Shown: piece by piece, positions 17,327 through 21,923 of the stretch
Position numbering within the stretch: the stretch's first letter is position 1
Layout of the letters: each line of letters opens with the position of its first letter
From: Spirogloea muscicola
Lineage: Eukaryota > Streptophyta > Zygnematophyceae > Spirogloeales > Spirogloeaceae
Length of the DNA stretch: 21,923 nucleotides
NCBI GenBank assembly: GCA_009602725.1
Contig: WELB01000002.1
Span: 108,560 to 130,482, forward strand
Direction of reading: 5' to 3'
Notes under the pieces: generated by a model
What the model saw: the letters and a program-made list of their open reading frames with translations, nothing else
Told to the model about the DNA's origin: nothing
The model's database searches: none
Program-made: the position numbers and the translations under genes

Positions 17327-17640
17327 CGCTGGCCGACAAAGGCTTTTGGTGGCAAGGCGACGCTATTGTGGTCCCGGACTGCAATGCCTTGCGCACTGAC
17401 ATGATGCAGGAGCTGCATGATACGCCTTGCAGTGGTCATCTAGGAGTGAGCAAAACCAAATAGGCTGTGCGACGCCTCTTTTGGTCCAGGTGCGCGCTTT
17501 TGTGGCAAGCTGTGTTACATGCCAGCGTAGTGAGGCAATCTCAGGCAAAGCTGCCGGATTACTTCAGCCCTTACAGTTTATTGGTAAAGTCACCGCCCTA
17601 GGCGGTGCCTCAGGGTAAGACTTCGTTGCGCTCTGTGCGC
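17327..17640 (+). mobile_element. pol: Ty3 integrase zinc-finger scrap
   Basis: Frame 1 reads KGFWWQGDAIVVPDCNALRT, then MQELHDTPCSGHLGVSKTK and a stop. After a frameshift, VRAFVASCVTCQRSEA completes an H-H-C-C finger (ELHDTPCSGHLG ... CVTCQ). It matches the minus-strand copy at about 20500-20690 but lies on the opposite strand. The catalytic core is not recognisable beyond about 17640. Confidence 0.7.
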
Positions 17641-17724
17641 GTAGATGCGTTGGCATTCTCTTGTATGAGGGTTGTCTCCAAAACACCCTATGACCGAACT
17701 CAAACAGGAGATTCTGACCCTAAC

Positions 17725-18441
17725 TGTAACGAATTTACATGGCTGGAATGTCAATGCAGAAGAAATGTATTGACAGATGCCTGGAGACTAGACACCTCAT
17801 CCGGCTGACAGATTATTAATTGACTGTCAGTGCCGCAGGAAAGGCTTGACAGATGCCTGGAGACGGACATTTCAACAGGCAGGGAAGGTTGGATTCAACC
17901 TTGAGCTGAGAGCGGCGCAACCCGGAGTCGTGACGCGCGGAACAGCATGGTGCTGGCGCTGGAACGGCGACGGGAGGCGGCAGCGCTGCAGACTGCCTAG
18001 ACGGCGTCGTAAGCCGTTAGTGTTGACGGGAACGATATACGGCTCACAATAGCCCGAGAGTAGTTGACCGTCAGCTGCTAATGACGGGGTATTGACGGGG
18101 GATCGTCAGTATGGCAGTGGTGGCAGATGGATGGGTAGATTGTCAGTGGTAGCCCGTTGATGGCCGTCGACAGGTCGTGGACGGGTCGGGTCGTCAACGA
18201 GAGACTGGTTGCTACTTATTACACCCGGGCCCGTATGGCCGGGCTCGCTGTCCGTCGGGCTATCAAGGGCGAATCCGAGAAGGGAAAGGGGGTGAGCTCT
18301 TCACCCAGCCTTGGACCCCTGGACCCTTGGCCCTGCAGTGACCGTTGCTCACTTTTACCGTTGCAGCCCCATTCAAATGCCTCCCCGCTTTTCCCTGCTC
18401 CGCTGGCAGCGCGGGCTTGGCGATCCACAGCATTCGTTACA
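17725..18441 (+). mobile_element. Solo LTR, second copy of the family at 11032-11728
   Basis: A 717-bp LTR bounded by TGTAACG (17725) and CGTTACA (18435-18441), an inverted 7-bp pair. Flanks are CTAAC (17720-17724) and TTAAC (18442-18446), an imperfect target duplication with 4 of 5 matching. It carries the same 19-bp direct repeat TTGACAGATGCCTGGAGAC near 17770 and 17846. Open frames inside it on either strand are incidental. Confidence 0.85.
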
Positions 18442-18514
18442 TTAACTGTATGATAAGGGACAGGGATGTTATAGAACAGCCGACAGATATTAAGATGCAG
18501 ACGGCTGCTGCCTA

Positions 18515-18844
18515 TACCAAGCCTAATAAAAGACCACCCTTGGCCAGGTACCCTGATAGCATCTGGACAATCTGCCAAATTGCCGCAAGCTCCCACGTCT
18601 TGTGCTCAGGCCCATACCCGAGCCACTTCACCAAATACTCACGGGTCTTACGCCCTCGGAGCTTGTCCCTGTGAGACAAAATCATCTTCCACCTCAAACT
18701 CAAGATCATCCACGATGACTAGTGGAGGTGGGGCGGTTGGACACGACCATCCGAAAGGAGGCCCTCAGCTGAGACACATGCAAGACGTAATGGACCTTCC
18801 AATGCAAGGGTGTCTTCAGCTCGTAGGACACCTTGACCACAAGG
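18515..18844 (-). mobile_element. pol: Chromovirus GPY/F and chromodomain scrap
   Basis: The minus strand reads SYELKTPLHWKVHYVLHVSQ (GPY/F end) at about 18840-18780, then, after frame changes, ILSHRDKLRGRKTREYLVKW and LGYGPEHKTWELAA at about 18690-18570, a chromodomain. It matches the chromodomain of the longer copy at 19368-19490. The upstream part of pol is cut off at the N-containing junction at 18845. Confidence 0.75.
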
Positions 18845-18845
18845 C

Positions 18846-19225
18846 NGCCTGCGGCGCCGCCGAGCGGCGCCCTGCGGCGCCGGCTTGCGGCGCCGCCAGT
18901 GCGTCACGGGTGTGGCGCGGCGTCACGGGCGCGCCACACGTGTCACATACACGTCATTACGAGTGTGTCGGCAGATACCAGAATTTGCCGAGGAGCTTCC
19001 TCTCCGGAAGTCCAGGATTCGCCACCTCTGCTGGAGGCGGCGCGCCTGCACAACACATCGTCAGCAGGCGCGTCACACCGCGCGACACCTCACGCGGGTC
19101 GCTCGCGCGTAACACGCGCGTCGCACGCCGCACGCGCGTCGCACGCGTCAGGCACGTGCGCGTCAGTGCTTACACGATAGCGCTGAACTCGGAGTTCAGC
19201 GTCCCGTAACGGCCGGGACGCTACA
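18846..19225 (-). mobile_element. 3' LTR of the minus-strand chromovirus (left edge unclear)
   Basis: Starts on the minus strand with TGTAGCGTCCCGGCCGTTAC directly after a polypurine tract. It contains CGCGCGT/GCACGCG-rich repeats (about 19080-19165). The left end merges into a GGCGCCGC short tandem repeat (18846-18893) and an ambiguous base, N, at 18845, so the LTR end and its CA terminus are not visible. The piece at about 18960-19030 may be foreign. Confidence 0.55.
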
Positions 19226-19238
19226 TTCCTCCCCACTT
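19226..19238 (-). promoter_or_regulatory. Polypurine tract of the chromovirus
   Basis: AAGTGGGGAGGAA on the minus strand lies immediately upstream of the LTR start TGTAGCG, the usual plus-strand priming site of LTR retrotransposons. Confidence 0.65.
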
Positions 19239-19259
19239 AGATGTGCACGTCCTCGGGAA

Positions 19260-21923
19260 CTAGGACACGACACCAACGAACCCGAAGAGCTTAAATTCGA
19301 CGGGGGCGTGTGGTACTACGACGCAAAGGGAAATGCCCTTTGGCAAGGTACTTACGGAGAACGGCGCGACAATGGGCAAGATTGCCGCCGGTTCCCACGT
19401 ATTGTGCTCAGGTCCATAACCGAGCCACTCGACAAAATACTTTCGGGACTTACGTCGCCCACAGAGTTTGTCGCGGTGAGACAAGATCTCCTCCACCATA
19501 CTCCTCATTCCCAACGACGAGGGGAGGTGGGGGCGGTTGGACACGACCATCCGAATGGAATGGTTCGAGCTGGGACACATGGAATACTTTGTGGAATTTC
19601 CATTGAACCGGTGTATCCAGCTTATAAGCGACCGGACCGACGCGGCGCATTACACGAAAGGGTCCAACCCACTGTGGCAGCAACTTGGGAGTACCGACAG
19701 CCCGCAAGGAGGGGTGCTGTGTGCTGAAGAGCGCTTGAGCACCAGTGTCGAAGGATATATTTCGACGACTTCGATCAGCATACTCCTTTTGCCGTTGCTA
19801 GGCAATCTTTAAGCATTGCCTAATCCTCCGCTGAGCTTCCAGGAGGTTACTGGTAAAAGGGTTACAGCGGCCGGCACGTGTTCCGGCCTCCCCACTTGTA
19901 AAGGTATTCGGGGATGCTGATCGTAGTTGAGGAAGACTTGGGTGGATTCATGGAAGGCATTGCTTGCTGAAGCAAGATACTCATCCCAGCTACTTCGGCT
20001 GGGGTTTACACAAAGTGCCTTATCATGTCCGACAAGAACCAATCCACCAATTCCGTCTGACCATCTGTTTGAGAGTGGAAAGACGTGGACATGGATTGCT
20101 GGGTGCCAATCAGCCTGCACACTTCTTTCCAGAAGTGCCCCGTAAAGCGAGGGTCGCCATCAGACACGATTCGCTTGGGAACTCCGTGCAGTTTCCATAC
20201 TCGATCCACGAACGGAACAGCAAAATCATTGGCTTTGTGGTCGTAGGCACAAAATGCGCCATTTTACTCAAACGATCCACAAATACGACGATGGCGTCAC
20301 AGCCGTTCCGCGTCGTCGGCAACTGGGTGATGAATCCAAATCAGACCAGTTCCTCGAAGGAATCTCCAACGGGTGGAGTGGTACGGCAGGCTTATGAGAG
20401 CGTGCTTTAGTGCGCTGGCAGGTGGCACATGTTTTCACAAAAGACTTTGCTTGGACTTTTAAGTCTAGCCACCAAAAGAGAAGCCGGACAGTTTTCTTTG
20501 TCTTTCCCATACCCAAATGACCACTGTACGGAGGCTCATGCAGTTCTTGCAAGATACTGCTGCGCAAGGCATTGCAGTCAGGGACTACAATGGCGTCACC
20601 TCGCCATAGAAAGCCTTGGTCATTTACTAATGTGCGTGTATTGGTTTCATCTGCAAACCATGGGTTTGTGCCATACCCATCACGGAAACGCACATACAGC
20701 TCAGAGAGGTTGGCGGTAGACTGCCGAGCAGCTCCACGAGTAGGCCGCACGTCTGCGGTCTGAACCCTTGAAGCGTGCAAGACAGCCGCCACAGCAGCCT
20801 CTGAATGTTACGGCTCACCGAATCCGCAACATTTATACTTCCAGAGCGGTACAATCACTGGAAACGAAATGTGGCCATGCACTTAGCTCAGGGTGCTTGA
20901 CGCCTGCTCGATTGCCGTTGTGTGTGACAGTAGGTCAACGGGCAATGACCCGGTACAACCGTACATGCAACACCCACGAGAATGCAGCGCCACAAAAGTA
21001 TGGCGAGCACAACAGCAAGGAGCTCTTGCTCTCCCGTAGCGAAGTTACGCTCTGCAGGACAAGGCAGGCTACCTTCAAATGCTACAGGGTGACCCTCCTG
21101 CAAGAGAACGGCACGAGTGCCGATCAAATAGGCGTCACTACTGGAATGGCTAGCCTTCTCGAGGCAAGGCCAAAACGGGTGGATATACCAGGACCCGTTT
21201 TCAAACCTCAAATGCGCTCTGGCATTTGGACGTCCACACCCAGCTGACGTCCTTACGAGTGAGCTTCGTAAGAGGAGATGCCATACTTCCGGATTGTTAC
21301 AGAAACATACGGAAGGGGTTTGCGAATTCCAAGAAGGAACGCGACTGTGGTACATTCCGTGGCACATTGACGATTACAGTCCTTTATTACTTTGTGGGGT
21401 TGACGCGAAACCGTCTTTGCCCTATAAAGGTTCCGGCTGGTATACACATATTTCGGCATACGGTTTGCACTCAGCAATTGCAGGACATGCTGCAGGTGCG
21501 GTGCGTAAACCTCAGGCGTTTTACAGAACACCAGTCTGCCTTTTACTCGAACCAGCACAGAGTCACACCTTAGGGGGCCAAAGACCTCATCATCACAACC
21601 TGACACGTGGCAAGTGCTCTTGGTGAAACCAAAGCCGAGCATCTTGCAGCAGAAGTAGCCGAGCTGCCTACAACAAGCCAAACGGGACTTCCTCAGGTGT
21701 GAGACGAAAATGGTCATCACCACTTTGCAAAGCGGGGGGAGCTATACACATAAGCTCCCGCAAGACGATGTTACAGATCGTCAATGCTAAGCAAATGGCA
21801 TGCTATCTCGACAGTGAGCTCGTTCAGAGCTTGTACTCGATGCACATCCAAAGATTCAGCCTACTTCACAACGAAGAGGATGAGTGCACCGCACGATAAT
21901 TGTCAAGAGTCACACCATGTGAG
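19260..21923 (-). pseudogene. pol: Ty3 chromovirus pol: RT, RNase H, integrase, GPY/F, chromodomain (decayed, 5' partial)
   Basis: A minus-strand pol with domains in Ty3 order, broken by frameshifts and stops. RT: LLSIDDL...RLAGA, RLTPEEVPFGL and GYFCCKMLGFGFTK, then VFGPL; the YLDD box is destroyed but FCKTPEVYAPHLQHVLQLL follows. RNase H (about 21230-20890): LIGTRAVLLQEGHPVAFEGS, PAERNFATGEQELLAVV. Integrase: finger ELHEPPYSGHLG...CATCQR (about 20600-20480), then core FVDRLSKMAHFVPTTTK, SDGDPRFTGHFWKEV and HSQTDGQTE, keeping D, D and E across a frameshift near 20210. GPY/F: GPFRVMRRVGPVAYKLDTP, FHKVFHVSQLEPF. Chromodomain (about 19490-19368): VEEILSHRDKL, YFVEWLGYGPEHNTWEP, which in this family directs integration to marked chromatin. 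The element continues past the right edge. Confidence 0.85.

Noticed and set aside
1-21923. tRNA genes, bacterial operons, antiphage or toxin-antitoxin systems
   Set aside because: No cloverleaf, Shine-Dalgarno-led gene string or defence motif was seen; introns and retrotransposons indicate nuclear eukaryotic DNA.

Overview
This is nuclear DNA of a GC-rich eukaryote with introns, most likely a green alga; Trebouxiophyceae (Chlorella-like) is my best guess. The reasons are one split host gene with GT-AG introns, GC-rich Ala/Gly/Ser-heavy coding sequence, and many eukaryotic retrotransposons (a non-LTR LINE family, Ty1/copia, Ty3 chromovirus). I see no bacterial-style operon, CRISPR array, tRNA or defence system. 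The organism assignment is inference from style, not from a marker gene.

Layout. (1) 1-3703 (+): the 3' part of a multi-exon host gene with N-terminal leucine-rich repeats, a long low-complexity middle and C-terminal PH-like exons; its 5' end lies outside the window. (2) 4.3-15.1 kb: a dense graveyard of one LINE family. I count about eleven 3' ends (A+, B-, C-, D+, H-, E+, I-, J-, G+, F-, K-), all 5'-truncated. The two long copies (C and F) keep a cysteine/histidine finger followed by R-x-D-x14-D, the pattern of a restriction-like endonuclease (RLE). Most tails carry a short hairpin of the GGGCTGGC/GCCAGCCC type. Several copies lie tail-to-tail. Embedded among them are a decayed copia element (5.46-7.06 kb, itself split by LINE B), a solo LTR with a perfect 5-bp target duplication inside LINE E, a 72-bp hairpin repeat array, hairpin-rich repeats and a possible decayed 18S rRNA 3' end. 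(3) 15.1-16.8 kb (+): an LTR/leader repeat and a frameshifted gag with a CCHC knuckle. (4) 16.9-21.9 kb: Ty3 chromovirus debris, including an RNase H scrap, an integrase finger scrap, a second solo LTR, a GPY/F-chromodomain scrap, and on the minus strand a longer pol (RT, RNase H, integrase, GPY/F, chromodomain) ending at a polypurine tract and a GC-rich LTR. This last pol runs off the right edge.

How the parts relate. Apart from the first gene, everything supportable is retrotransposon sequence, much of it nested. The most interesting signal is the LINE family: RLE-type C-terminus, conserved 3' hairpin, tail-only copies and repeated convergent arrangement. Together these suggest insertion targeted to its own 3' ends or to a special chromosomal compartment. 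This is a hypothesis and needs whole-genome comparison.
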